DNA of 28,372 nucleotides. It comes from JAZLIT01 sp045617525 (lineage in GTDB: Bacteria; Bacillota; Bacilli; Bacillales_A; Planococcaceae). Where the stretch lies: NCBI GenBank assembly GCA_045617525.1, contig JAZLIT010000268.1, positions 1 through 28,372 of the forward strand, in the 5' to 3' direction. The translations under genes and the position numbers were made by a program. The notes below the pieces were generated by a model, which ran no database searches, was not told where the DNA came from, and saw only the letters and a program-made list of their open reading frames with translations. Positions 7,165 to 14,941 of the stretch are shown one piece after another (position 1 is the first letter of the stretch; each line of letters begins with the position of its first letter).

Positions 7165-9531
7165 ATGTTCTCTATTTTCAAACGAAACAACGAGCAAACA
7201 AGTCCACGTGAGCTAAAAAAATATTATAAAATTGTAGATCAAATCAATAAAATTGAGCCTACCTACACAGCCATGTCTGATGAAGAACTTCAAGAAATGA
7301 CAGTAATATTTAAAGAGCGTTTAACTGCTGGGGAAAGTATTGAAACCCTAATCCCTGAAGCATTTGCTGTCGTACGCGAAGCATCAAAGCGTGTATTAAA
7401 TATGCGCCATTTCGATGTGCAATTAATTGGCGGTCTTGTATTAGCAGAAGGCAATATTGCAGAAATGCCTACAGGTGAAGGGAAAACATTAGTGGCCTCT
7501 CTCCCATCTTACGTACGCGCATTAGAAGGAAAAGGTGTTCACGTTATCACGGTAAATGATTACTTAGCAAAACGTGACTTCGATCAAATCGGCCAAATCC
7601 ACCGATTCCTTGGTTTAACAGTTGGTCTTAACGTGCCAATGATGCAGCCAGATGAGAAAAAAATTGCCTATGCAGCTGATATTACATACGGTGTCGGAAC
7701 AGAATTTGGTTTCGATTATTTGCGTGATAATATGGCTTTTTCACTAGCTGATAAAGTTCAACGTCCCTACCACTTTGCTATTATTGACGAAGTTGACTCG
7801 ATTTTAATCGACGAAGCAAAAACGCCATTAATTATCGCAGGTAAAATGGGAGCAAACGAAGAGCTACATCGCATTTCAGCAATGCTAGCTAAACGCTTCA
7901 AAGCTGACGAGGACTATGAATATGATGACGAAACGAAAGCAACAGCCCTAACAGATCAAGGAATTGAAAAAGTAGAAGCTGCTTTTAACATTGAAAATTT
8001 ATACGACCTTGAACACCAAACGCTTTATCACTATGTAATTCAAGCCGTGCGTGCACATGTTATGTTCAAACGCGACGTTGATTACATCGTACGCGAAGAC
8101 AAGATTGAACTTGTTGATATGTTCACAGGACGTATTATGGAAGGTCGTTCATTATCTGACGGTCTTCACCAAGCAATCGAAGCAAAAGAAGAAGTTACAA
8201 TTACAGAAGAAAATAAAGCACAAGCACAAATTACCATCCAAAACTATTTCCGTATGTATCCGAAACTTTCAGGAATGACAGGTACTGCCAAAACACAGGC
8301 ACAGGAAATTTTGCAAGTGTACGGTATGGACGTAATTCAAACCCCCACAAATCGTAAACGTTTGCGTAAAGACAACGACGATATCGTATTCTTAACGCCA
8401 GAAGCGAAGTATGAATATGTGGCACAAGAAGTATTACGCCGCCATGAAAATGGTCAACCAGTACTTGTCGGCACAACGTCAATTTTGCAATCTGAAGAAG
8501 TGGCAAGCTATTTAAAGAAATATAACTTATCATTCCAACTTCTTAACGCGAAAACAGTTGAGCAAGAGGTTGAATTAATTTCTGAAGCTGGTCAAAAAGG
8601 CCGCATTACTGTTGCAACAAACATGGCTGGACGAGGCACGGACATCGTTTTAGGTGAAGGCGTTGACGAGCTCGGTGGATTATTTGTGATCGGTACTGAG
8701 AAACATGAAAGCCGTCGCGTCGATAATCAGCTTCGCGGTCGTTCTGGACGTCAAGGAGACCCTGGTGAAAGTCAGTTCATCCTTTCAATTGAAGACGACA
8801 TGTTCACGCGTTTTGCGAAGGACGATGTTGAGAAATTCAAAAAGAAAATGACGGCAAATGAAATTCAAATTATCCAAAATCCAGAAGTAAAAGAGCTAAT
8901 TGAACGCACGCAACGTATCGTTGAAGGCTCTCATTACTCAATGCGCGAATACAATCTAAAACTTGACGATGTAATTAACGATCAACGCCGCGTGGTCTAC
9001 TCACTCCGCGATAGCGTTTTAAAAGGTGAAGACTTAATCGGCAAGCTAAAAACAATGCTTGATGAAACAATCGACTTCGCTGTGCATGACAATGCATCGA
9101 CAGATATTCCAACAAGCGAATGGAATTATGAAAAAATGGAGAAAACCGTGAATTCTCTATTCCTATCACCTGTTACTGTAAGCCGCGATGAAGAGCGTCC
9201 GAAAAACATTTTAAAAGCAATGCAGCCATCTATCGATGAATTAAAGCAGATGATCGAAACATACGAGCAAGACGAACGAATCATGGAAGTTATTCCACAA
9301 GCGATGTTATCATTCATCAATGAAATGTGGGTAAAACACCTTGAACATATGACGCATTTAAAAGAAGGAATCGGCCTTCGTCATTACCAACAAGAAGATC
9401 CAATGCGTATTTATCAACGTGAAGGCCTAGAATTATTCGGAAATAACTATCAAGAACTTCGTCGTAAAATCGTCAAAGAACTTGTAGTATTCCTGAAAAA
9501 GCTAGCGCAATCTGAGGAGGAAACAATATAA
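7165..9531 (+). CDS. secA2: SecA2, accessory preprotein translocase ATPase
   Basis: A 788-residue ATPase that drives export of a subset of proteins through the Sec channel. Walker A (MPTGEGKT) is at 101-108 and the DEAD-type Walker B at IIDEVDSILIDEAKTPLI. Further SecA motifs include ITVNDYLAKRD, FDYLRDNMAF, SGMTGTAKTQ, ATNMAGRGTDIVLGEGV and QLRGRSGRQGDPGESQF. It is shorter than housekeeping SecA because the C-terminal linker and cysteine-rich zinc-binding tail are absent, which fits SecA2. I start at 7165 (MFSIFKRN), where AAAGGAG precedes the ATG; the frame is open from 7120 but without a site. The stop codon overlaps the slaP start by one base (TAATG). The linkage to slaP matches the B. 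anthracis system exporting S-layer proteins Sap and EA1. Confidence 0.95.
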   Translation: MFSIFKRNNEQTSPRELKKYYKIVDQINKIEPTYTAMSDEELQEMTVIFKERLTAGESIETLIPEAFAVVREASKRVLNMRHFDVQLIGGLVLAEGNIAEMPTGEGKTLVASLPSYVRALEGKGVHVITVNDYLAKRDFDQIGQIHRFLGLTVGLNVPMMQPDEKKIAYAADITYGVGTEFGFDYLRDNMAFSLADKVQRPYHFAIIDEVDSILIDEAKTPLIIAGKMGANEELHRISAMLAKRFKADEDYEYDDETKATALTDQGIEKVEAAFNIENLYDLEHQTLYHYVIQAVRAHVMFKRDVDYIVREDKIELVDMFTGRIMEGRSLSDGLHQAIEAKEEVTITEENKAQAQITIQNYFRMYPKLSGMTGTAKTQAQEILQVYGMDVIQTPTNRKRLRKDNDDIVFLTPEAKYEYVAQEVLRRHENGQPVLVGTTSILQSEEVASYLKKYNLSFQLLNAKTVEQEVELISEAGQKGRITVATNMAGRGTDIVLGEGVDELGGLFVIGTEKHESRRVDNQLRGRSGRQGDPGESQFILSIEDDMFTRFAKDDVEKFKKKMTANEIQIIQNPEVKELIERTQRIVEGSHYSMREYNLKLDDVINDQRRVVYSLRDSVLKGEDLIGKLKTMLDETIDFAVHDNASTDIPTSEWNYEKMEKTVNSLFLSPVTVSRDEERPKNILKAMQPSIDELKQMIETYEQDERIMEVIPQAMLSFINEMWVKHLEHMTHLKEGIGLRHYQQEDPMRIYQREGLELFGNNYQELRRKIVKELVVFLKKLAQSEEETI

Positions 9532-10427
9532 TGGGTTTATTTTCATATTTTAAAAAGACAGATAAAGTTGGAAAAGATAGTGCGATCGCTTCAAATGAAT
9601 TAGTGGAAGGTGCAAAGTCAGCCTCTTCTAATCAAGTAATCACAAAGCTTTCATATCACCCAGAGTGGAATGTACCTCAAGAGCAGCAATATATTTTCAA
9701 CTTCTTAGCAAATGAATTGCAACCTTTACTACCAAATCAATTATCATTATCTGCGATTAATATCGAAGACGATGCGCGTACGGGTGCATGGAACGTTAAA
9801 GCATTTTTCCGTTCTTCATTAGCACAAGCAATTGAATTAGGAGAAATCGAACTTTTCATCTTAAATGCAGAAGGCGAACGTATCGCTGGTAAAACATTTG
9901 ATTTCAAGGAATTAGGGACAATTCCTAGCGAAAGCGCACGTCCATGGGTATTTGTATTTGATAAAGCATCAATCGAAGCAAATGAAGTACCTGCTGAGGG
10001 CTGGCAAATTGCGTTCAACCTTATTTCATTACGTGGTCACCAACTAGACCTTGATGAAACATGGAAACAACAATTACCAGTAGAGCAGCAAAAAGCTTTA
10101 GCTGATATCGTGAAAGAATTACCGAAACTTGGGAAAACAGAAGTTAACTTCACCGGTTTACAAGCACAGCTCCAAGATAACGGGAACTTAGCTGTATCTA
10201 TTTTCATCCGTAACGGAAATGAAAAAGCGATAAACCTTGAACAGCTTCCACTTGAAATTATCGATGCAAACGGTAAAAAAGTGGCTACAGGATCATTCAA
10301 AACTGATCCAATTTTAACAGTACAACCAAATTCAACAAAACCGTGGACATTCATCTTCCCAGCAGACCTAGTTGACGCTGCAGATGCTGACTTCTCTCGT
10401 TGGTCAGCACGAGTAACACAAAATTAA
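9531..10427 (+). CDS. slaP: SlaP, accessory Sec system S-layer assembly protein
   Basis: A 298-residue protein lacking a signal peptide, so probably cytoplasmic, starting MGLFSYFKK. It contains two related halves: about residues 45-155 (YHPEWNVPQEQQYIFNFLA, then a WNVKAFFRSSL strand and RPWVFVFDKAS) and about 175-290 (LPVEQQKALADIVKELP, then LAVSIFIRNGN and KPWTFIFPADL). This duplicated SLAP domain is typical of partners of Bacillus-type SecA2. SlaP of B. anthracis helps SecA2 secrete S-layer proteins. The ATG overlaps the secA2 stop and GAGGAGG inside secA2 serves as ribosome binding site, so translation is coupled. Likely cargo is the SLH-domain set encoded at 15838-26741. Confidence 0.9.
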   Translation: MGLFSYFKKTDKVGKDSAIASNELVEGAKSASSNQVITKLSYHPEWNVPQEQQYIFNFLANELQPLLPNQLSLSAINIEDDARTGAWNVKAFFRSSLAQAIELGEIELFILNAEGERIAGKTFDFKELGTIPSESARPWVFVFDKASIEANEVPAEGWQIAFNLISLRGHQLDLDETWKQQLPVEQQKALADIVKELPKLGKTEVNFTGLQAQLQDNGNLAVSIFIRNGNEKAINLEQLPLEIIDANGKKVATGSFKTDPILTVQPNSTKPWTFIFPADLVDAADADFSRWSARVTQN

Positions 10428-10497
10428 TAACTAATCTTAAAAAGCCTGCAGCGTACTAAAGCGAGGGCACTGAATAAGTCCATTTAGGCACACATAA

Positions 10498-10536
10498 GCG
10501 AGGACAGGAACGAAAAATCGTTCCTGTCCTCGCTTT
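10498..10536 (+). terminator. Terminator of secA2-slaP
   Basis: A perfect 16-bp stem (10498-10513 with 10518-10533) with an AAAA loop is followed by TTT. The 9-nt word AAGCGAGGG a little upstream (10459 onward) resembles the first arm and may be a partial duplicate. Confidence 0.85.
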
Positions 10537-10549
10537 CTCGATAAAAGCA

Positions 10550-10658
10550 GTTGATTCCGGTTCCGGCGGACGCTTTTCGCGGGCACGGCTCCAGCCTTCT
10601 CCCTCGCTTCGCTCAAGTCCAGGTGCTTCCACTCGTGAGTTCCCGCAATGTCACCAAC
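10550..10658. repeat. Dispersed GTTGATT-type repeat, truncated copy
   Basis: This GC-rich block starts with GTTGATT and carries TTCCGGCGGACGC and GGGCACGGCTCCA (10581-10593). The latter 13-mer recurs exactly at 27487-27499 inside the larger palindromic element. From memory the wording resembles a repeat common in Bacillaceae and Planococcaceae intergenic regions. The right half lacks the expected CCAATCAAC end, so I regard this copy as truncated. Confidence 0.65.
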
Positions 10659-10677
10659 TTTTCGAAATAGAACATCA

Positions 10678-10727
10678 AAAAAAGCTGTTCAAAAAGTTAA
10701 AGAAATTAACTTTTTGAACAGCTCTTT
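10678..10727. terminator. Bidirectional terminator after the NlpC/P60 gene
   Basis: A perfect 18-bp stem (10683-10700 with 10706-10723) has a 5-nt loop. On the minus strand it is followed by seven T and should end the NlpC/P60 transcript; on the plus strand it is followed by CTTTT. Confidence 0.92.
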
Positions 10728-10754
10728 TAAATTTTGATGGTTGTTGATTAAGTA

Positions 10755-11255
10755 TTATTTAGCTGCTACTTCCGTCACTACGCTTGCTACTCGTTTAGCA
10801 CCAACGTAACGATCACCCCAATAGTATGGATCATTTACATTCGAAACCATTACACCTTTTGAAGTTGAAGAATGAATGAACTTACCATTACCGATATAAA
10901 TTCCTACATGTCCAACTTTTGCAGAAGTTGTTTTGAAGAATAATAAATCGCCAACCTGTATGTTCGCCTTCTCTATAGCAGATCCTTCATCGTACATACT
11001 ACCTGTTGAACGAGTTAATGAAACGCCTAATTGCTTATATACAAATTGTACATAGCCCGAGCAATCAAATCCCGCTTCAGTTGTACCGCCAGATTTATAA
11101 CGTACACCTTTATATTTTGAGGCAATCTCAGTTAAACTACTTGCCGATACAGATGTTGAAGCCTCTGCCTTTTGCTCGTCGAATCCTGGAGCGAAAACGA
11201 TTATTAACGCTGCAATTGTGCTTATTACTAAAGTTGTGACTTTTTTAATTATCAT
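10755..11255 (-). CDS. Secreted NlpC/P60 peptidoglycan endopeptidase
   Basis: A 166-residue secreted wall hydrolase. The signal peptide covers about residues 1-32 (MIIKKVTTLVISTIAALIIV, then AEA before the likely cut). The NlpC/P60 domain fills the remainder, with the catalytic cysteine C65 in GFDCSGYVQF, histidine H116 in VGHVGIY and the third polar residue H128 in KFIHSS. Such enzymes cut gamma-D-Glu-meso-Dpm (or Lys) stem peptides. No wall-binding module (LysM, SH3, SLH) is present, unlike the paralogue at 17872. The start at 11255 follows GGGGGA by 4-5 nt; the frame opens upstream at 11276. Three WalR-like half-sites lie about 80-105 nt upstream, suggesting control by the essential WalRK system, as for B. 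subtilis cwlO and lytE. Confidence 0.92.
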   Translation of the reverse strand: MIIKKVTTLVISTIAALIIVFAPGFDEQKAEASTSVSASSLTEIASKYKGVRYKSGGTTEAGFDCSGYVQFVYKQLGVSLTRSTGSMYDEGSAIEKANIQVGDLLFFKTTSAKVGHVGIYIGNGKFIHSSTSKGVMVSNVNDPYYWGDRYVGAKRVASVVTEVAAK

Positions 11256-11332
11256 AATATCCCCCAACATTCCCATGTAATTTTCTGAAAACTTAACTGT
11301 TCTAAGATTAACATGGGTTTCCTAGTAGTGAC

Positions 11333-11360
11333 ATTACAGTTCTGTAACAATAGAGTAACA
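11333..11360 (-). promoter_or_regulatory. Candidate WalR (YycF) binding-site array
   Basis: On the minus strand three half-sites follow each other as direct repeats: TGTTAC, 5 nt, TGTTAC, 5 nt, TGTAAT (11360-11355, 11349-11344, 11338-11333). Each fits TGTWAH and each 5-nt gap fits the published WalR consensus of two half-sites. They lie upstream of a wall-hydrolase gene, the typical WalR target. Confidence 0.65.
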
Positions 11361-11380
11361 TATTTCCTTTTTTCATCTAT

Positions 11381-11971
11381 AATTGTCAGACAATTCATAA
11401 ACCCTTTCATATCAAGGCTTCTCAAAGAAAAAACCTTAATTTTCTATGGCAAAAAAAGTATTTTCTGTAACATTTGTAATATAGAATTACTATAAAAGGT
11501 ATTAAATGTAAATATAAAAGCAGTAGAACCACTATTTACCGTGGCACGCTGCTTAACTATTCTCACTACTATTTCTTATTTAATAGAATTATAACGTTTA
11601 AATGTCACATAGCTCAGACTCAAGTTGACGCTTAATTTGACGGTCCATTACTGAAAGCTCATTATTGAGAATCAGGATTGAGCTGGATATGTGAGTGTAG
11701 CTACTCCTGGTACGGTTAGTTTTGGCTCCACAAAATCAAATCACTACTTAAGTTATTGAATCCTTTCAATTGTAAAACTTGTATTACATACAGTTCTTGC
11801 TATTCTATATGTAGTCTTACTTTGTGTGTTATCCACTTTGACGACCTTCGATGCTAATAATATAGCAAATATATTCACTTACTCCTTCTATACATCAAAA
11901 AATTATTGTGAAAAATTCGTCGATTTATGCGTTTAACGTTCATATTTTCTTATGTTCGTAAAAATGGTGGA
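11381..11971. other. Long gene-free region between the NlpC/P60 gene and brnQ
   Basis: No supportable gene in about 600 nt. Visible items are: a 15-nt palindrome AATTGTCAGACAATT at 11381-11395; an imperfect hairpin at 11519-11553 followed on the minus strand by TTTTAT; and nested inverted words around 11606-11700 (CACATA facing TATGTG, CTGA facing TCAG). On the minus strand short frames such as VEPKLTVPGVATLTYPAQS (near 11695-11750) end in stops and look like a decayed coding remnant, but I cannot name the parent. The brnQ promoter lies at its right edge. Confidence 0.5.
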
Positions 11972-12000
11972 TTGCGTCAAGCATTGTGTTAGACTTACAT
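11972..12000 (+). promoter_or_regulatory. Candidate promoter for brnQ
   Basis: TTGCGT (11972-11977), a 17-nt spacer and TTACAT (11995-12000) form a moderate sigma-A match about 55 nt before the brnQ start. Confidence 0.45.
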
Positions 12001-12006
12001 TTGTAG

Positions 12007-12021
12007 AATTATTAGAAATTT
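12007..12021 (+). promoter_or_regulatory. Possible CodY box before brnQ
   Basis: AATTATTAGAAATTT matches the CodY consensus AATTTTCWGAAAATT at 12 of 15 positions and overlaps the predicted transcription start. CodY represses branched-chain amino acid transport genes in many Firmicutes. In such AT-rich DNA a three-mismatch hit is suggestive only. Confidence 0.35.
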
Positions 12022-12053
12022 TAGTCTATTTACAAATAAAGGAGTTTTTTTAT

Positions 12054-13370
12054 ATGTTTAAAAGAAATGGTTTTTTTCGAGAAAACCTTGCAGTCGGGTT
12101 CTTATTATTTGCACTCTTTTTAGGAGCAGGTAATATTATTTTTCCACCAGAGCTTGGACAACAAGCGGGCGATCAGATTCTCATTTCAATTATTGGCTTT
12201 TTAATTACAGGTGTCGGACTTCCTTTAGTGGCAATAATTGCAGTAGCTAAAAACGGTGGCGATCTACAAGTTTTAGCGAACCGCGTTAGCCCTAAATTCA
12301 GCATAATTTTCACATCAATTGTTTACCTAACAATCGGGCCACTTTTCGCCCTTCCACGTACGGGTGCAGTTTCCTATCAAATTGGCGTTGCTCCACATTT
12401 GAGCAATTCAATGGTAGATAGTTGGATTCCACTTTTCATTACATCAGCGCTATTTTTTGCAGTTACACTTTATTTGGCATTTAATCCAACAAAGCTTGTA
12501 GACCGTATCGGAAAAATATTAACACCAACGCTTTTAATCATTATTAGCTTACTTGCGATCAAAGCTTTCATAACACCTATGGGAGACATCGGGGCATCAC
12601 AAGGAAAGTATATTGATAATGCATTTGGTGAAAGCTTCGTGCAAGGTTATTTAACGATGGACGTTCTAGGTGCTTTAGTGTTTGGGATTGTAATCGTACA
12701 AGCACTTAAAGACCGTGGGATTACTAATCGCGTACAACAAGTTAAAATTTCAATTTTTGCAGGAATTGTTGCAGCATTTGGTTTAGCCTTTGTGTATATT
12801 TCGCTGGCTTATATCGGTGTTACAAGCACGAGCGCAGTTGGCTTTTTAAAAGATGGTGGTCAAATTTTAGCTAGCGCTTCTGAAGTACTTTACGGTTCAG
12901 CTGGTAGCATCATTTTATCAGCAACAATTATCTTAGCTTGTATCACGACAGCAGTCGGCTTACTCTCTGCGAATGCCGCATTTTTCTCACGTGTGTTTCC
13001 TAAATTTTCTTACCAAACCTATTTAATTACCTTCACCTTATTTAGCTTTGGCGTAGCAAACTTCGGGTTAGAGAGTTTAATTTCATTATCATTACCTGTT
13101 TTATTAATCATCTATCCACTCGCGATTGTTCTTATGGTCCTTTCACTATTTGGAAACTTGTTCAAGCATTCGAGCTATGTATATAGACTTGCATTACTTG
13201 CAACAGCTTTCATCAGTATTTACGATGGAATTAAACAAGCAGGATTTACAATCACTTGGTACGAAGAGCTACTTTCATTCCTACCATTATATACACAAGG
13301 AATAGGCTGGCTTGTTCCTGCTTTAGCTGGAGCAGTTATCGGCTATATCGTTCAACCTAGTAAAAAATAA
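12054..13370 (+). CDS. brnQ: BrnQ, branched-chain amino acid:cation symporter
   Basis: A 438-residue integral membrane carrier of the LIVCS family that imports leucine, isoleucine and valine with sodium or protons. The N-terminal signature GFLLFALFLGAGNIIFPPELG and the following GPLFALPRTGAVSYQIGV are diagnostic. About twelve hydrophobic helices cover the chain up to the final VIGYIVQPSKK. I start at 12054 (MFKRNGFF) because AAAGGAG precedes it; the frame is open from 11952 but that extension is not hydrophobic and lacks a site. The gene stands alone, with a promoter and possible CodY box upstream and its own terminator. It has no obvious link to the surface-protein genes around it. Confidence 0.94.
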   Translation: MFKRNGFFRENLAVGFLLFALFLGAGNIIFPPELGQQAGDQILISIIGFLITGVGLPLVAIIAVAKNGGDLQVLANRVSPKFSIIFTSIVYLTIGPLFALPRTGAVSYQIGVAPHLSNSMVDSWIPLFITSALFFAVTLYLAFNPTKLVDRIGKILTPTLLIIISLLAIKAFITPMGDIGASQGKYIDNAFGESFVQGYLTMDVLGALVFGIVIVQALKDRGITNRVQQVKISIFAGIVAAFGLAFVYISLAYIGVTSTSAVGFLKDGGQILASASEVLYGSAGSIILSATIILACITTAVGLLSANAAFFSRVFPKFSYQTYLITFTLFSFGVANFGLESLISLSLPVLLIIYPLAIVLMVLSLFGNLFKHSSYVYRLALLATAFISIYDGIKQAGFTITWYEELLSFLPLYTQGIGWLVPALAGAVIGYIVQPSKK

Positions 13371-13375
13371 AAAGA

Positions 13376-13413
13376 AATGCCATTCAGTCCCTAATCAGCT
13401 GAATGGCATTTTT
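13376..13413 (+). terminator. Terminator of brnQ
   Basis: A perfect 12-bp stem (13376-13387 with 13399-13410) ends in a run of five T, directly after the brnQ stop. Confidence 0.92.
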
Positions 13414-13434
13414 ATATATTTTTGGAATTTTTAT

Positions 13435-13465
13435 TTGATATAGCAAGTATATTCCGATATATAAT
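13435..13465 (+). promoter_or_regulatory. Promoter of the S41 protease gene
   Basis: TTGATA at 13435-13440 is a good -35 match. TATATA at 13458-13463 gives a 17-nt spacer; the overlapping TATAAT at 13460-13465 would give 19 nt. The start codon is about 28 nt downstream. Confidence 0.6.
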
Positions 13466-13492
13466 AAAGGGAAGAACATTGGAGGTAACTGC

Positions 13493-14875
13493 ATGAAAAA
13501 AATTATTTCAATCCTATTAACCGCATTAATCATTTTCATCACATTTTCAATTCCACAAGAAGTACAGGCGGCGACTGCACTTGAGCAAGCACGTACATTA
13601 GTGGAAGAGGTATACGTAGGCGAAATTAATGGCAATATTAATGACGCAACTACAATTAGCGAGCTTATGAATATGCTTGATTCTTACTCTACTCATTACA
13701 CATACGATGAGTTCATTAAAATGACAAACACCATCGAACAACTGAGTGTTGGAATTGGCGTTGTAATCGAACAGGTTGAAGAAGGCATTCTAATTGTCCA
13801 AGTTGTCGAAAACGGTAGTGCCTTTGAAGCGAACATTAAAGCCGGCTCTGTCATCACACATGTAAATGGGACACCGATTAAAGGCCTTACAACAGATGCG
13901 GCCTCAAACCTAATTTTAGGTGAAGCAGACACTAAAGTTACGATTAGCCTCCTTTTAGAAAATGGGCAAAGCATCACAAAAACACTAACAAGAAAATCAT
14001 TTTCAGTACCCATCATTACAAGCAAATACTTATTCGGAAATATTGGCTATATTCATGTAAGCTCATTTTCAGAAAATGCGGCCTATGAAATGAAGGCAGC
14101 AGCTGAAAATTTACAGAAGCAAGGCGCTAAATCCTTTATCGTAGACCTTCAAAACAATACTGGTGGTTATGTATCAACCGCCCAACAAATGATTAGTTTA
14201 TTTCCAAATACCGTTAATGCCTATACTGAAATCACTAATTCTAAAACAGGATTAGTGAAGCCAAGTAATTTGAATTATAAGCTACCTGGGACATCACGAC
14301 TTCTAATCAATCGCTATAGTGCAAGTGCCTCTGAAATGGTCGCAGCTTCACTACTAGATCAAAAGGCAGCGATTCTTTACGGCGAAACTTCTTATGGAAA
14401 AGGTGTAATGCAAAGCTTTTATGAGCTCATGGATGATTCTATTCTAAAAATTACAATGGCCGAGTTCACTGGTCCAAACAACACAAAAATCAACGAAGTC
14501 GGCATTAAGCCAACAATTGCTACTAAAGAGGATCCAATTTCCCAAGCACACCTTGACGCAATTATTGAGCAATACCCTTCCTATAAAAAGCTCAATGAAT
14601 TCACAAATGTCGCAACAACTAAAACATTCGATGTGACATTTAGCCACTCAATTGATGCCGAACTATTTAAGGATTCGATTCAGCTAGTCCAACTTGGCGG
14701 TACAGCGGTTTCAACGTCAACAAGTATCAACGGGGCAGTTTTAACAGTGACACCTTCTGAGCCACTTGTGAAGGGCTCACACTACGCGTTATTTATTCAT
14801 CCGGATAATTTAGTGTCTACTAGCAAAAAAAAGCTACGCACAGGCTATTACATGCCCGTCTCAGTAATTAAATAA
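13493..14875 (+). CDS. Secreted S41 (C-terminal processing) peptidase with PDZ and Ig-like domains
   Basis: A 460-residue exported serine protease. Residues 1-26 form a signal peptide ending VQA. A helical cap (27-85) is followed by a PDZ domain (about 86-165, with GIGVVIEQVEEGILIVQVVENGSA) and the S41 core (about 170-365). The Ser-Lys dyad is S278 in RYSASASEMVAASL and K303 in SYGKG; the 25-residue spacing equals that of E. coli Prc (S452/K477). The C-terminus (about 370-460, beginning TFDVTFSHSIDAELF) resembles the bacterial Ig-like (Big_5/SbsA-like) domains of S-layer proteins rather than the usual peptidoglycan-binding module of CtpA/CtpB. GGAGG lies 7 nt before the ATG. The substrate is unknown; the tail hints at a surface location. 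Confidence 0.9.
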   Translation: MKKIISILLTALIIFITFSIPQEVQAATALEQARTLVEEVYVGEINGNINDATTISELMNMLDSYSTHYTYDEFIKMTNTIEQLSVGIGVVIEQVEEGILIVQVVENGSAFEANIKAGSVITHVNGTPIKGLTTDAASNLILGEADTKVTISLLLENGQSITKTLTRKSFSVPIITSKYLFGNIGYIHVSSFSENAAYEMKAAAENLQKQGAKSFIVDLQNNTGGYVSTAQQMISLFPNTVNAYTEITNSKTGLVKPSNLNYKLPGTSRLLINRYSASASEMVAASLLDQKAAILYGETSYGKGVMQSFYELMDDSILKITMAEFTGPNNTKINEVGIKPTIATKEDPISQAHLDAIIEQYPSYKKLNEFTNVATTKTFDVTFSHSIDAELFKDSIQLVQLGGTAVSTSTSINGAVLTVTPSEPLVKGSHYALFIHPDNLVSTSKKKLRTGYYMPVSVIK

Positions 14876-14885
14876 GACAACAATA

Positions 14886-14938
14886 AAAAGAGGCTGTATC
14901 AAAAGTTCCTATGTGGACTTCTGATACAGCCTTAAAAG
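14886..14938. terminator. Bidirectional terminator shared by the S41 and TetR genes
   Basis: AGGCTGTATCA (14891-14901) pairs with 14922-14932, with a partly paired 20-nt centre. A short T-rich run follows on the plus strand and CTTTTT on the minus strand. The two convergent genes end on either side. Confidence 0.8.
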
Positions 14939-14941
14939 TTG

